This document shows positions 1 through 8,939 of a stretch of DNA of 64,000 bases, piece after piece (position 1 is the stretch's first letter; every line of letters starts with the position of its first letter). The position numbers and the translations under genes were made by a program. A model generated the notes under the pieces. It saw only the letters and a program-made list of their open reading frames with translations, had not been told where the DNA came from and made no database searches. The stretch is from F23-D06 sp947167635 (GTDB lineage: Bacteria > Bacteroidota > Bacteroidia > Bacteroidales > WCHB1-69), in the NCBI GenBank assembly GCA_947167635.1, contig CAMVIT010000006.1, positions 1 to 64,000 of the forward strand, given 5' to 3'.

Positions 1-454
1 CTTATGTGGGGTTATTGAGAGGGTGTCCCTCCGGGACAAGGAGGAAAGATAATATTTTTCCTTGAGCAGCCCCGGCAGGGGCAAGAGCTTGGTAGCGCTG
101 CAACCCCTGGGAGGGGTGCGTGCGCGGGAAAATCGCGGCGCGGGAGAAGGTTGAGACGAGGGTGTGCGTTGCTCGCCGCGAAACGGATGTGGGGTTCAAC
201 GAGCCTGCGTGAGGGATTGCAACGGAAATGATTTTGGTGGGAATGCGTTCCCTGGCGAGACGGAGGTTCCGCTTGACGCTTCGCGTCTCGCGGAATGGTG
301 GTGGGCTCTAAGCCAAAATCATTGGAACGGAAAGCCCGACGGCGCGGTGGCATTGGATGCGAGTGCGAATGAAAAACGATTCCGCGCCGCCGCGCCGGCA
401 CGCCCAAATAAAAAAAAAGATGCAAAAGCCCTGATTTGTGCCATCAGGTATATA
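1..454 (-). repeat. Dispersed structured repeat, copy A (cut by window edge)
   Basis: On the minus strand this stretch matches two other places in the window (20883-21276 and 33650-34428) almost base for base over about 400 bases. Its end motif lies at 436-454 and reads TATATACCTGATGGCACAA on the minus strand. Inside are a 10-base stem (228-237 with 313-322), an 8-base GCGAGACG/CGTCTCGC type stem, a GCCCC/GGGGC hairpin (69-82) and a TGTCCC/GGGACA hairpin (24-38). An open reading frame runs through it, but the same frame is interrupted in copy B, so coding is doubtful. The other end lies outside the window. Function unknown. Confidence 0.8.
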
Positions 455-461
455 ATCCCTC

Positions 462-498
462 AAAAAAAAAGGAACGTCTTCTTTGCAGTTGACGTTCC
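462..498 (-). terminator. Rho-independent terminator of the DUF937 gene
   Basis: Inverted repeat GGAACGTC (471-478) / GACGTTCC (491-498). On the minus strand it is followed by nine T (462-470). It lies 54 bases past the stop codon of the minus-strand gene at 552-1055. Confidence 0.8.
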
Positions 499-551
499 TA
501 AAGGAGTGTGTTCTTTGGCATAAAGCCTGCCGGTCCGTTGTCAACGGACGG

Positions 552-1055
552 TTATTTGTTTTTCAGTTTGCCGAACAGGCCCCCCAGAATCTTGCCTGCC
601 ACAGAAGTGGCGTTAGAGCTGGCACTGGAACCGCCGAGCAGACCGCCGAGCAGGTTGCCGATATTGCCAACAGAGGCGTTGCCACTGCCCAATACGGACA
701 ACAAATTGGGTGCTATGGAAGCCAATATGTTGGATACTTGGTTGTTAGGAGTATTTGTCTGAGATGAGAGACCCGAGATGACGGAATTGAGGTTACCGCC
801 GAAGACCTTGCCTAAAATCTTCAGGCCATCCTCTATGTTAAGGCCCATTGCTTGTCCGGCATGGTCGCGGAGAGCCTGGGTGAGTGCGGAGGCACCTGCC
901 GATGTGGATGCGTTGGAGCGCATGGCGCTTAAGAATTTCGGGATGGCGGCTTTGATGACGGATACGATTTTGGTCGTGTCGATGTTGAACTTTTTGCTGA
1001 TTTCACCAATGAGGTTGTTGCCTGTGAGGGTGGAAATGATATTGTTTAAATCCAT
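552..1055 (-). CDS. DUF937 family protein
   Basis: A 167-residue protein without signal peptide or membrane segment. Residues 1-60 form helical segments resembling the DUF937 family (pattern IGEISKKFNID then AAIPKFLSAMRSNA), followed by Gly/Ser/Ala-rich low-complexity stretches (GGLLGGSSASSNA) and a basic tail. The family has no established biochemical role. The gene is a single transcription unit: a promoter element lies at 1091-1098 and a terminator at 462-498. The family call rests on overall pattern and composition, so it is tentative, but the gene is well supported by its framed promoter, start and terminator. Confidence 0.7.
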   Translation of the reverse strand: MDLNNIISTLTGNNLIGEISKKFNIDTTKIVSVIKAAIPKFLSAMRSNASTSAGASALTQALRDHAGQAMGLNIEDGLKILGKVFGGNLNSVISGLSSQTNTPNNQVSNILASIAPNLLSVLGSGNASVGNIGNLLGGLLGGSSASSNATSVAGKILGGLFGKLKNK

Positions 1056-1090
1056 AAGTAAGAAATTTAAGGTAGAACATTAAGAGTGTG

Positions 1091-1098
1091 CAAAAATA
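1091..1098 (-). promoter_or_regulatory. -7 promoter element of the DUF937 gene
   Basis: Reads TATTTTTG on the minus strand, matching the Bacteroidota consensus TAnnTTTG, 36 bases before the ATG at 1055. Confidence 0.6.
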
Positions 1099-1131
1099 AA
1101 AAAAACATCCATTGAATATTCTCCATGCAAA

Positions 1132-1171
1132 AGAAAAAGTGCAATTCCCTGCTTGTACAGACAATTGCACT
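1132..1171 (-). terminator. Terminator of the initiator tRNA gene
   Basis: Inverted repeat AGTGCAATT (1138-1146) / AATTGCACT (1163-1171). On the minus strand the hairpin is followed by a T-rich run and starts 6 bases past the tRNA CCA end. Confidence 0.7.
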
Positions 1172-1177
1172 CTTGTT

Positions 1178-1252
<75 letters not shown>

Positions 1253-1265
1253 ATGTTTACGGCTG

Positions 1266-1273
1266 CAAAAGTA
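1266..1273 (-). promoter_or_regulatory. -7 promoter element of tRNA-fMet
   Basis: Reads TACTTTTG on the minus strand, 13 bases before the tRNA 5' end. It is divergent from the rpsA promoter. Confidence 0.65.
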
Positions 1274-1334
1274 CACTTTTTTTTGATATGCGGAAAAAAA
1301 CAGACAGAAAAAAATTTCGTATCGTTTTTTTTAC

Positions 1335-1342
1335 TATTTTTG
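1335..1342 (+). promoter_or_regulatory. -7 promoter element of rpsA
   Basis: TATTTTTG matches TAnnTTTG and lies about 100 bases before the rpsA ATG, leaving a long 5' leader. No clear -33 TTG is seen at ideal spacing. Confidence 0.5.
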
Positions 1343-1444
1343 CCACCTCATTCCGCAAGAGGCTCTGCGGTTGAGTATCAGTTAATTAACCTCATTGTTT
1401 CATTCTAAAAAAACCTCGGTCCGAGGTATATTAGGACAAAAAAT

Positions 1445-3397
1445 ATGTCAGAAGAAATTATCAACAACCCCGAAGAGATGGCTGCACAGGTGGAAAATGT
1501 GGCAGAAAATGTGCAGGAAACTGCAGCAGAAGTCGTCGAAACGGTTGCCGAAGCTGCCGCTGAACCGGTCGCCGAGGAACCCGCTCCCGCACCCAGACCT
1601 CGCAAGATGAGAGAGTTTGAAAACGCCTATGCTTCTCTCGAGAATTTCAGTTGGGATAAAATCGACACGGAAGAGTCCCGCTACTCCGCCGACGAAAAAG
1701 CCAGACTGGAAGACCTTTACACAAAGTCCTTCAAGTCCATCGACGAGAACGCCGTCATCATGGGCAAGGTGGTTTCCATCAACGCCCGCGAGGTTGTTGT
1801 CAACATCGGCTTCAAATCCGATGGTGTCATCAACGCTTCCGAATTGCGCTACAACCCGAACCTCAAGATCGGCGACGAAATTGAAGTTTATGTGGAAAGC
1901 CAGGAAGACGCCAACGGCCAGCTCCAACTCTCCCACAAACGCGCCCTCATCCTCAAGTCATGGCAGCGCGTCAATGAGGCTTACGACAACCAGGAGATTA
2001 TCACCGGTTATGTCAAGGGCAAAACCAAAGGCGGTCTCATCGTCGATGTGTTCGGCATCGAGGCCTTCCTGCCCGGCTCCCAAATCGATGTCAAGCCCAT
2101 TCGCGACTATGACATCTATGTGGACAAGACCATGGAGTTCAAGGTCGTCAAGATCAACCACGAGTACAAGAATGTGGTTGTTTCCCACAAGGCTCTCATC
2201 GAGGCTGAAATCGAAGCCCAGAAGGACGAGATCATCAGCAAGCTCGAAAAGGGTCAGATCCTCGAAGGTACCGTCAAGAACATTGTTTCCTACGGTGTGT
2301 TCGTTGACCTCGGTGGCGTTGACGGTTTGATCCACATCACCGACCTTTCTTGGGGTCGCATCTCCAATCCCGAAGAAGTGGTCAAGCTCGACGAGAAGAT
2401 CAACGTGGTCATCCTCGGCTTCGACGAGGGCAAAAAGCGTATCGCTCTCGGTCTGAAACAACTCACCCCGCATCCTTGGGACAAGCTCGATCCCGATTTG
2501 AAGGTGGGCGACAAGGTCAAGGGTAAAGTGGTTGTCATCGCCGACTACGGCGCTTTCGTGGAAGTCATCCCCGGCGTCGAAGGCCTCATTCACGTTTCCG
2601 AGATGTCTTGGTCACAGCACCTCCGTACCGCTTACGACTTCCTGAAGGTTGGCGACGAGGTGGAGGCCGTGATTTTGACCCTCGATCGCGAAGAACGCAA
2701 AATGTCCCTCGGCATCAAGCAGCTCATCCCCGATCCTTGGGCAAACATCCTCGACAAGTATCCTGTGGGCTCCAAGCATACCGCCACGGTCCGCAACTTC
2801 ACCTCCTTCGGCATTTTCGTCGAATTGGAAGAGGGTGTCGATGGCTTGATCCACATCTCCGACCTCTCCTGGTCCAAGAAAATCAAGCACCCCGCCGAGT
2901 TCACCAAGATTGGTGAGCCCATTGATGTGGTTGTGCTCGAAGTCGATACCGAGAACCGTCGTCTCAGCTTGGGTCACAAGCAGCTCGAAGAGAATCCGTG
3001 GGATGTCTATGAATCCGTCTTCACCGTGGGTTCCGTGCACCAAGGCACTGTCACCGCCCTCAACGACAAGGGCGCCGTGGTGGCCCTGCCGTACAACATC
3101 GAAGGTTTCGCCTTCAACCGCAACTTGGTGAAGGAAGACAAGTCCACCGCCAAAGTGGGCGATGTCCTCGACTTCATGGTGGTTGACTTCTCCAAGGAAG
3201 CCAAGAAGATCCACCTCTCCCACACCAAGACCTGGCAAGCCTCCAAGGATGACGAAGACCGCATGAAGGAAGATGCCGCTCGCAAGCAGGCCAAGGAGAT
3301 TGCCAAGATCAACGAGAGCAATGTGGAAAAAGCCACGCTCGGCGATCTCGATGTGCTCCAATCTTTGAAGGAAAATCTTGAAAAAGAGGGCATGTAA
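1445..3397 (+). CDS. rpsA: 30S ribosomal protein S1
   Basis: This 650-residue protein binds mRNA on the small ribosomal subunit and assists initiation on structured or weak leaders. Residues 1-55 are an acidic Ala/Glu/Pro-rich extension. Six S1-type OB-fold repeats follow at roughly 100-165, 183-250, 270-338, 355-427, 440-513 and 528-600; repeats 3-5 show the usual pattern of a Gly-Val/Ala-Phe-Val-Glu/Asp core followed by GLIH(I/V)S(D/E)(L/M)SW. Length fits Bacteroidota S1, which is longer than the E. coli protein because of the N-terminal extension. The gene stands alone between its own promoter and a strong terminator at 3421-3451. The ATG at 1445 is the first in frame after the leader. Confidence 0.97.
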   Translation: MSEEIINNPEEMAAQVENVAENVQETAAEVVETVAEAAAEPVAEEPAPAPRPRKMREFENAYASLENFSWDKIDTEESRYSADEKARLEDLYTKSFKSIDENAVIMGKVVSINAREVVVNIGFKSDGVINASELRYNPNLKIGDEIEVYVESQEDANGQLQLSHKRALILKSWQRVNEAYDNQEIITGYVKGKTKGGLIVDVFGIEAFLPGSQIDVKPIRDYDIYVDKTMEFKVVKINHEYKNVVVSHKALIEAEIEAQKDEIISKLEKGQILEGTVKNIVSYGVFVDLGGVDGLIHITDLSWGRISNPEEVVKLDEKINVVILGFDEGKKRIALGLKQLTPHPWDKLDPDLKVGDKVKGKVVVIADYGAFVEVIPGVEGLIHVSEMSWSQHLRTAYDFLKVGDEVEAVILTLDREERKMSLGIKQLIPDPWANILDKYPVGSKHTATVRNFTSFGIFVELEEGVDGLIHISDLSWSKKIKHPAEFTKIGEPIDVVVLEVDTENRRLSLGHKQLEENPWDVYESVFTVGSVHQGTVTALNDKGAVVALPYNIEGFAFNRNLVKEDKSTAKVGDVLDFMVVDFSKEAKKIHLSHTKTWQASKDDEDRMKEDAARKQAKEIAKINESNVEKATLGDLDVLQSLKENLEKEGM

Positions 3398-3420
3398 TCC
3401 ATGCTTTCAAGAAAGTTGGA

Positions 3421-3451
3421 AAGGCTGACCGAATGGTTGGCCTTTTTTTTT
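3421..3451 (+). terminator. Rho-independent terminator after rpsA
   Basis: AAGGCTGACC / GGTTGGCCTT form a 10-base stem with two G-T wobbles and a GAAT loop, followed by a T run. It begins 24 bases past the rpsA stop. Confidence 0.85.
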
Positions 3452-3478
3452 ATTTTCGCGCCGCGAAAAATTGAAGCT

Positions 3479-4261
3479 ATGAAAAGGTTCTTGTTGCACA
3501 TGTTATTGTTGTTTTCCGGACTTGTCGTCTGCTTTCATCATGCCGAGGCACAACGTTTTATCGGCTTTGTGGCGGCGGGCGCGAATTTTTCGCAAATTGA
3601 GGGCGACGACCTGCACGGCTTCACCAAAGTCGGCGCCAATGCCGGTGTCGGCCTGAAACTGCCGGTCAACCGGAAGCAGAACATGTTCATAACCCTTGAG
3701 CTGCTGTACAGCCAAAAGGGCTCGTACAAGAAAAATATCCCCCAAGCCTTTTTCGACACCATCGCCGGCGCCGTGATTGCTCCGAATGTCCCCTTCAAAA
3801 AGACTTTTTGCAAGATTGATCTTGATTATGTGCAGATTCCGCTGATGTTTCGCTACGAGGATATGAGAACAGGCGTCACCTTCGGCGCGGGCTTTTCCTG
3901 GAGCCGGTTGGTCAGGGCAAAGGAACTGTACAAAGGATACACCTACACAACCGATGCGCGCTCCGGAACATATCGTACCAGCGACTGGTCGTTCCTCGCC
4001 GACGTCGATATCAGACTCTACAAGAATCTCTCCCTCGCCGTCCGCTGGGAGTTGTCGATGGTGCCGATCCGTAACCTGCAGGTGGGTTTTGTGATGGATC
4101 AGAACAACATCGAATGGGAGCCCCGCAAGATGCGCAACCACCTGCTTTCTGCGCGTCTTTGCTATTATTTCAATGAAAAATATGAGAAAAACACCAGGAC
4201 CAATGCCAAAGGCGACCGCGTTGGACCTAAATGGATAAGAGAAATACCTGATTATGACTAA
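3479..4261 (+). CDS. Outer-membrane beta-barrel protein (PorT/OMP_b-brl-like)
   Basis: A 260-residue exported protein. Residues 1-24 are a signal peptide (basic start, Leu-rich core, cleavage near HAEA-Q). The rest alternates short amphipathic strands with aromatic ends (for example ITLELLYSQKG, VQIPLMFRYE, LSARLCYYF), as in small Bacteroidota outer-membrane barrels of the PorT-like type. The ATG at 3479 is chosen over an in-frame ATG at 3401 because it starts the signal peptide and lies after the rpsA terminator. Its end overlaps the next gene by 8 bases, so the two are probably co-translated. Specific cargo or partner is not evident. Confidence 0.75.
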   Translation: MKRFLLHMLLLFSGLVVCFHHAEAQRFIGFVAAGANFSQIEGDDLHGFTKVGANAGVGLKLPVNRKQNMFITLELLYSQKGSYKKNIPQAFFDTIAGAVIAPNVPFKKTFCKIDLDYVQIPLMFRYEDMRTGVTFGAGFSWSRLVRAKELYKGYTYTTDARSGTYRTSDWSFLADVDIRLYKNLSLAVRWELSMVPIRNLQVGFVMDQNNIEWEPRKMRNHLLSARLCYYFNEKYEKNTRTNAKGDRVGPKWIREIPDYD

Positions 4262-5366
4262 AATATCTATAACGCGCAGGCTGATCCTGCTGCTGCTTCC
4301 TGTTGCAATCTTGTTTTCGAGCTGTAAAGACCAACTTGATTTGACCGCTGACTACAAGGATATCACCATCTCATACGGCATCATCAATGTGCAGGATCCC
4401 GTACATTATTTCAAAATATACAAAGGCTATCTTACAGATGAAAACGCCCTCGTGCAGGCTTCCGACTGGAACAGCATCTACTATCCCGTGGATTCTATTG
4501 AAGTGCGGTTGGAAGAGTACAGCGGCAACGGCGCGTTGACTTTTTCAGACATTCTGGACACGACGACCGTCATTCCTAAAGATGAAGGGTATTTTGCGAA
4601 TCCCGGGCAACTGCTCTACTATTCCGCTCGTCAACTCGACCCTGAAAAAAAATATCGTCTGGTTATCAAACGTCTGAGTACGGGCAAAGAGATCTATGCG
4701 GAGACCCTCTTGGTCGGAACGTGCAAGATGACACGCCCCATTGATCAAAACCCCTTCAATTCAAAGGACAACAACGGCCCGAAATTCTTGGTTACGGGGG
4801 AGGGCAGTGCTTCGGCCAAAGACATGCATGCCGCCATCTGCGACTTCTACCTGACTTTCCACTACCTCGAAATCGACAAAACAACGGGCGAACGCTCCCA
4901 CAAGACCCTTTCCCGCAAGATGAACTCTTCTTACAGGACCCCGAAATCGGACGGTGACATCGACTTTGACGGTTTCAAGCCCACAACTCTCTTGCATTTT
5001 TTGGCAGAACATATTCAGGAAAACGCCAATGTCACCCGGTATATCGACTCTGTAGATGGATTACCCTATTTCTGTTTGGAGATCGAGGCGTGGTTGGCCA
5101 ATGACCATTTCCAGATCTATCAGCAAGTGGCCAATCCCAACACCAGTATTGTCCAAAATCGTTTGGAATACACCAATTTTGTTTCCGATGACAGCGATGC
5201 ATACGGTCTTTTGGCATCCAGAAGCAGTGTCAGAAGACTATTCAAGTTTGACAACACAAACGGCAAGTACAACGAAGACTCGCTGGTGTGGGGCAGCATA
5301 ACGGGAAAGCTGAATTTCGACTATTACCGAAACTCTCCCGAGTTCGTTGATTTGTCGCATGAATAG
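4254..5366 (+). CDS. Putative lipoprotein with N-terminal Ig-like region
   Basis: 370 residues. The N-terminus has a Leu-rich signal ending in the lipobox LFSSC (Cys23 or so), so the mature protein is probably membrane-anchored. The N-terminal third (ITISYGIINVQDPVHYFKI then a Tyr/Val-rich strand pattern) looks like an Ig-like sandwich of the kind found in Bacteroidota envelope lipoproteins; resemblance to DUF4249 is possible but I cannot confirm it. The start overlaps the preceding beta-barrel gene by 8 bases, which suggests the lipoprotein and barrel work together at the outer membrane. It converges on the hexosaminidase gene with only 26 bases between stops. Confidence 0.65.
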   Translation: MTKISITRRLILLLLPVAILFSSCKDQLDLTADYKDITISYGIINVQDPVHYFKIYKGYLTDENALVQASDWNSIYYPVDSIEVRLEEYSGNGALTFSDILDTTTVIPKDEGYFANPGQLLYYSARQLDPEKKYRLVIKRLSTGKEIYAETLLVGTCKMTRPIDQNPFNSKDNNGPKFLVTGEGSASAKDMHAAICDFYLTFHYLEIDKTTGERSHKTLSRKMNSSYRTPKSDGDIDFDGFKPTTLLHFLAEHIQENANVTRYIDSVDGLPYFCLEIEAWLANDHFQIYQQVANPNTSIVQNRLEYTNFVSDDSDAYGLLASRSSVRRLFKFDNTNGKYNEDSLVWGSITGKLNFDYYRNSPEFVDLSHE

Positions 5367-5392
5367 CCTCGCCGGCAATCGATGGGTACTGC

Positions 5393-6988
5393 CTATTTCT
5401 TGCGGAAGGCGGTATGCATTTCCACCTTGTTCTGAAATTTCTTCCAGTCTTTATGTGACGGATCAGTCCAAACACACTCTGCAAGCGCGCAAATGCGCGG
5501 GTAGATCATGTAGTTGGCCTGTTTCGGCGTGTTGATGAACTCGGTCCACAGATTGCATTGCCCGCCCAGGATGTGTTTTTGGGCTGTGGCGTCCAGCCCT
5601 TCCGGCATGGGGTCGAAAGAGTAGGCTGTCTCCAAGGTGATGAGGCCTTCCATGGCGAGCGGTTCGCTCTTGGGATCGTTTTGGTAGAAGTTGAAGTAGC
5701 AGTGCGAAGTGGGGCACCGGATGATGTCATTGCCGTGTTTGGCCGCGATGACAGCCGTTTTCGGGTCTTGCCAGCTCATGATGGTGGACTTGTTGACCAT
5801 GTCTTCGGAAACGATGTCGTCCCACACGATGGCTTTTTTGTCAAGTGTTTTCATGTACTCCTCGATTTCATTCATGAGCCACTGCTGCAAGGCCATCTCG
5901 TCTTTGAGTTTCAGGTCTGCGATGCGTTGTTGGCATTTGGGGCAGACTTGCCAGTTGTCGTTGAAAGCCTCGTCGCCGCCGATGTGGATATAGGGGTAGG
6001 GGAAGAGCTCTGCGACCTCTTTGAGCACGTCTTTGTAGAATTCAAGCACACCGTCGTTGCCGGCGCACATGATGGCCTTGGGCGGCCAGTAGGGGCCCAC
6101 GGCCACAGTGTAGGGATAGTCGTCACAGGCATATTGCGGATAGGCGGCGAGGATGGCGCTGCAGTGCCCGGGGATTTCGATCTCGGGAATGATGTCAATG
6201 TGTCGTGCGGCGGCGTACTCCACAATCTCGCACACTTGATCCTTGGTGTAAAAGCCGCCGTAGGTCATCGGCTCGTCGGGCAGCACAGGGTGCAGCGTGT
6301 CCCATTTCGAACGCTCGGGACGCCAGGCACCCTTTGTGGTCAAAGCGGGGTATTTGTCGATCTGGATGCGCCAACCGTGGTCGTCGGTCAAGTGCCAGTG
6401 GAACTTGTTGAGCTTGTAGGTGGCCATCATGTCCAAGTACTTCTTGACATAATTCACATCGAAAAAGTGACGCGACACATCGAGATGAGCCCCGCGGTAG
6501 GCAAATCGCGGATGGTCGGTAATCTTGGCGCAGGGAATGGTGGGCTTCCCGCCTTCGGTCAGCTGTGAGGGATAACTCATCTGTTTCAGCGTCTGGAAGG
6601 CGTAAAAAAGACCGGCCGTGGTGTTCGCCTTGGCGACGACACGACGTCCCGTGACGGTGAGTTCGTAGCCCTCGTCACCCAATGCCTCGTTCCTTTTTTT
6701 GTTGACCTCGAAGAGCATGCTGTTCTTGCCGGCACTCTCCTCGTCCCCCAAGTTGGGCTTGAACTTGAAGAAATCCGAATATTGCTCCCGTATGGTGTTC
6801 GTTATGGCACGTTCGTTCTCGGGGATGTTGCTGAAACAGAGAAATGTTCCCTCGTCTGGGGTGAAATGCCCCTTCTTGGGTGTGCATTCCTGAGGTTCGG
6901 GAATGATGGCAATGGGCTCCACTTTCTGACAACTGTCCGTTAAAAGAATGCTTAATAACAAGATAATGAGTAAGTTAATACGTTTCAT
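5393..6988 (-). CDS. Beta-N-acetylhexosaminidase, GH20, lipoprotein
   Basis: 531 residues. It removes terminal N-acetylglucosamine or N-acetylgalactosamine from glycans by substrate-assisted catalysis. Residues 1-20 are a lipoprotein signal (LLTDSC, Cys20). Residues about 25-155 form the GH20 N-terminal alpha/beta domain, and the catalytic barrel begins near FAYRGAHLDVSRHF (162-176). The signature HIGGDE is at 335-340, giving the catalytic Asp339-Glu340 pair. The KFHWHLTDDHGWR segment (195-207) is another conserved barrel motif. The lipid anchor suggests periplasmic or surface action on host or peptidoglycan-derived glycans. No partner genes for a utilisation locus (SusC/SusD) are adjacent. 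Confidence 0.93.
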   Translation of the reverse strand: MKRINLLIILLLSILLTDSCQKVEPIAIIPEPQECTPKKGHFTPDEGTFLCFSNIPENERAITNTIREQYSDFFKFKPNLGDEESAGKNSMLFEVNKKRNEALGDEGYELTVTGRRVVAKANTTAGLFYAFQTLKQMSYPSQLTEGGKPTIPCAKITDHPRFAYRGAHLDVSRHFFDVNYVKKYLDMMATYKLNKFHWHLTDDHGWRIQIDKYPALTTKGAWRPERSKWDTLHPVLPDEPMTYGGFYTKDQVCEIVEYAAARHIDIIPEIEIPGHCSAILAAYPQYACDDYPYTVAVGPYWPPKAIMCAGNDGVLEFYKDVLKEVAELFPYPYIHIGGDEAFNDNWQVCPKCQQRIADLKLKDEMALQQWLMNEIEEYMKTLDKKAIVWDDIVSEDMVNKSTIMSWQDPKTAVIAAKHGNDIIRCPTSHCYFNFYQNDPKSEPLAMEGLITLETAYSFDPMPEGLDATAQKHILGGQCNLWTEFINTPKQANYMIYPRICALAECVWTDPSHKDWKKFQNKVEMHTAFRKK

Positions 6989-7085
6989 AAAAGGTGTGTT
7001 TTAAAGTGCGAAAATACGAAAAGATATTCAAATGCAACGGTTAGCAATTTTTTTTTGACGATGCAAATTATGCATGCTTATTGAA

Positions 7086-7093
7086 TATCTTTG
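7086..7093 (+). promoter_or_regulatory. -7 promoter element of the von Willebrand A gene
   Basis: TATCTTTG matches TAnnTTTG, 67 bases before the ATG at 7161. An upstream TTTG (7054-7057) is at a rather long spacing of 28. Confidence 0.45.
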
Positions 7094-7160
7094 CTACGCT
7101 TTTTTGGTGTATTATGCAATAAAAGCAAGATATTGGAGTTTTGAAATAAATTTTTTGATT

Positions 7161-8939
7161 ATGAAAAGAATATTGTTTTTGTTGACAAGTGTCTTGTGTG
7201 TCATCGCCTCGTTAGCCCAGGCTGACAAAGCCAAATATTATATCGAAGGCGATTATTCCATCAGTCGTGCTGCGAACGGACAATTTGTCTATAACCTGAC
7301 CGACATCTCCTCCAAAGGTATCTTCTTCTCCGTGCCCGACACGTTGCGCGGTGTGGTGGAAGAGGACGAGTCCATCTCTTTCACCTTCGAGAAGGCCACC
7401 ACAGACTGCCCCGATGGCTTTAAGGATGGGCTCAAGTTCTGGAAATGGCAGAACAATGGCAAGAATTACAGCTGGCAACGCGACAGCGAGGTGAAGGATG
7501 CCCAACAGAACTTCGAAACCGACAAGATTATGGTGGCGATGTTGATTCTTGACTGCAGCAACTCCCTGGGCGACGCCAACTTTGCAAAGTTGCAAAGCAG
7601 TGCCATCAAGTTCCTGGACATCCTCTACAACGCTTCTCCGGACGGCAGTGTCCGTATTGGCATTGTAGGCTTCAACACCATGAGCAATACCGATGAGATG
7701 GTGCGCGACATCGAGCCCTTGACCGCCAGCTCAAAGGACCGCATGGTTCAGTTTATCCACGGCTTGACGTTGTACAACAACACTTCCCTTTATTACGCCA
7801 TGCGCAAGGGTTCCGACATGATCGCCGATTATGTGGCCTCGCTTCCGGATTCCGAGCGCGACAAGTTTGACCATGCCTGCATGGTATCCTTCACCGATGG
7901 CTATGACAACCACTCCAAGGACGAACGCCTCGGCGTGCCTCAAAGAGGCCTTGACAACCCCTATTTCCAATATATCCGCGACAACGTGGTGAACCGCTCC
8001 GTGGGCGGCAAGTCCCTCAAGAGCCATGTCATCGCTGTCAAGGGCAACGATGTCTCCGAGGACAACAAACTCTACAAGGAGGTTTTCCAAGGCATCTCTT
8101 CCGAAGACCCTGTCTTGTTGGATGACTTCTCCCAGGTGGAGGCCCAGTTCGAGAAAATGGCCAACGACCTCATCAAGCGGTGGCAGAACCTGACCTGCTA
8201 TGTGCCCAGCGCCCACCAAGGCCGCGTGCGCTGGACTATCGGCGACTATACCGACAACAATGTCATTGTTCCCAAAGTGCAGGAAAAAACTCCGGCTGTC
8301 ACCTATAGCAAAAGACCCTTCCTTGGTGTGAATGCCGGCCTTGACTTCGAGATTGCCTCCCAAACAAAAACCCTGACCTATGGCGGTCTGTGTGCCGGTT
8401 TCGATTTCGCCTTCCCCACGAAGAAAAAAGATAACATGGCCGTAGGCGGCATGCTTTCCCTCAAGTGGCCCTTCTTCGTGCACGGTCCGTTCCATATCGG
8501 CCTTGGACCGCTGATGTTGGTGGGCGATTATGAGAACAAAGTCGCCTTCATGCTGGGCGGTGCGGTGGATCTTAGGTTCCACAATACGGTGGAGCGTCCC
8601 AAGAAGTTCACGTGGACGGCTGACAACAAGATGGGTGCCGGCGGCACACTGCGACTCGGTCTCACCACCATCAAACATAAACTTTACTTTTTCACCGACT
8701 TGACGCTCGGTGGATTCCACGCCTATTACAAAGATCCGCTTGCGGCTCCTGCAGGTGTTTATGATGTGAATGATAATTATGTGCAAGGCCAGGAGTTGCA
8801 AAATCGCTGGGGACACGACGAGACTTTCTATACGGGTCCCAGTACGGATGAAAACAGAGCTGTGATCGAACAGTTCTACAGATACGACACGCATCCGCTC
8901 TATTTCAACTTCTCCTTCAACGTAGGCTATCGTTTCTAA
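7161..8939 (+). CDS. Exported von Willebrand factor A protein with C-terminal beta-barrel-like region
   Basis: 592 residues counted from the ATG at 7161, which begins a signal peptide (KRILFLLTSVLCVIASLAQ); an in-frame ATG at 7074 is rejected because it precedes the promoter and adds no signal. A vWA domain spans about 125-345: the metal-ion adhesion motif is DCSNS at 131-135, with later conserved pieces GIVGFNT and SFTDGYD. vWA domains bind protein ligands through a coordinated metal. Residues about 400-592 are rich in Gly and alternating aromatic strands and end in a Phe (FNVGYRF), as in outer-membrane barrels. The stop codon overlaps the convergent hemW stop by two bases. Ligand unknown. 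Confidence 0.72.
   Translation: MKRILFLLTSVLCVIASLAQADKAKYYIEGDYSISRAANGQFVYNLTDISSKGIFFSVPDTLRGVVEEDESISFTFEKATTDCPDGFKDGLKFWKWQNNGKNYSWQRDSEVKDAQQNFETDKIMVAMLILDCSNSLGDANFAKLQSSAIKFLDILYNASPDGSVRIGIVGFNTMSNTDEMVRDIEPLTASSKDRMVQFIHGLTLYNNTSLYYAMRKGSDMIADYVASLPDSERDKFDHACMVSFTDGYDNHSKDERLGVPQRGLDNPYFQYIRDNVVNRSVGGKSLKSHVIAVKGNDVSEDNKLYKEVFQGISSEDPVLLDDFSQVEAQFEKMANDLIKRWQNLTCYVPSAHQGRVRWTIGDYTDNNVIVPKVQEKTPAVTYSKRPFLGVNAGLDFEIASQTKTLTYGGLCAGFDFAFPTKKKDNMAVGGMLSLKWPFFVHGPFHIGLGPLMLVGDYENKVAFMLGGAVDLRFHNTVERPKKFTWTADNKMGAGGTLRLGLTTIKHKLYFFTDLTLGGFHAYYKDPLAAPAGVYDVNDNYVQGQELQNRWGHDETFYTGPSTDENRAVIEQFYRYDTHPLYFNFSFNVGYRF

Noticed and set aside
8936..8939. Overlapping stop codons of the convergent vWA and hemW genes.
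   Set aside because: Compact gene ends of this kind are common; no regulatory meaning can be shown.
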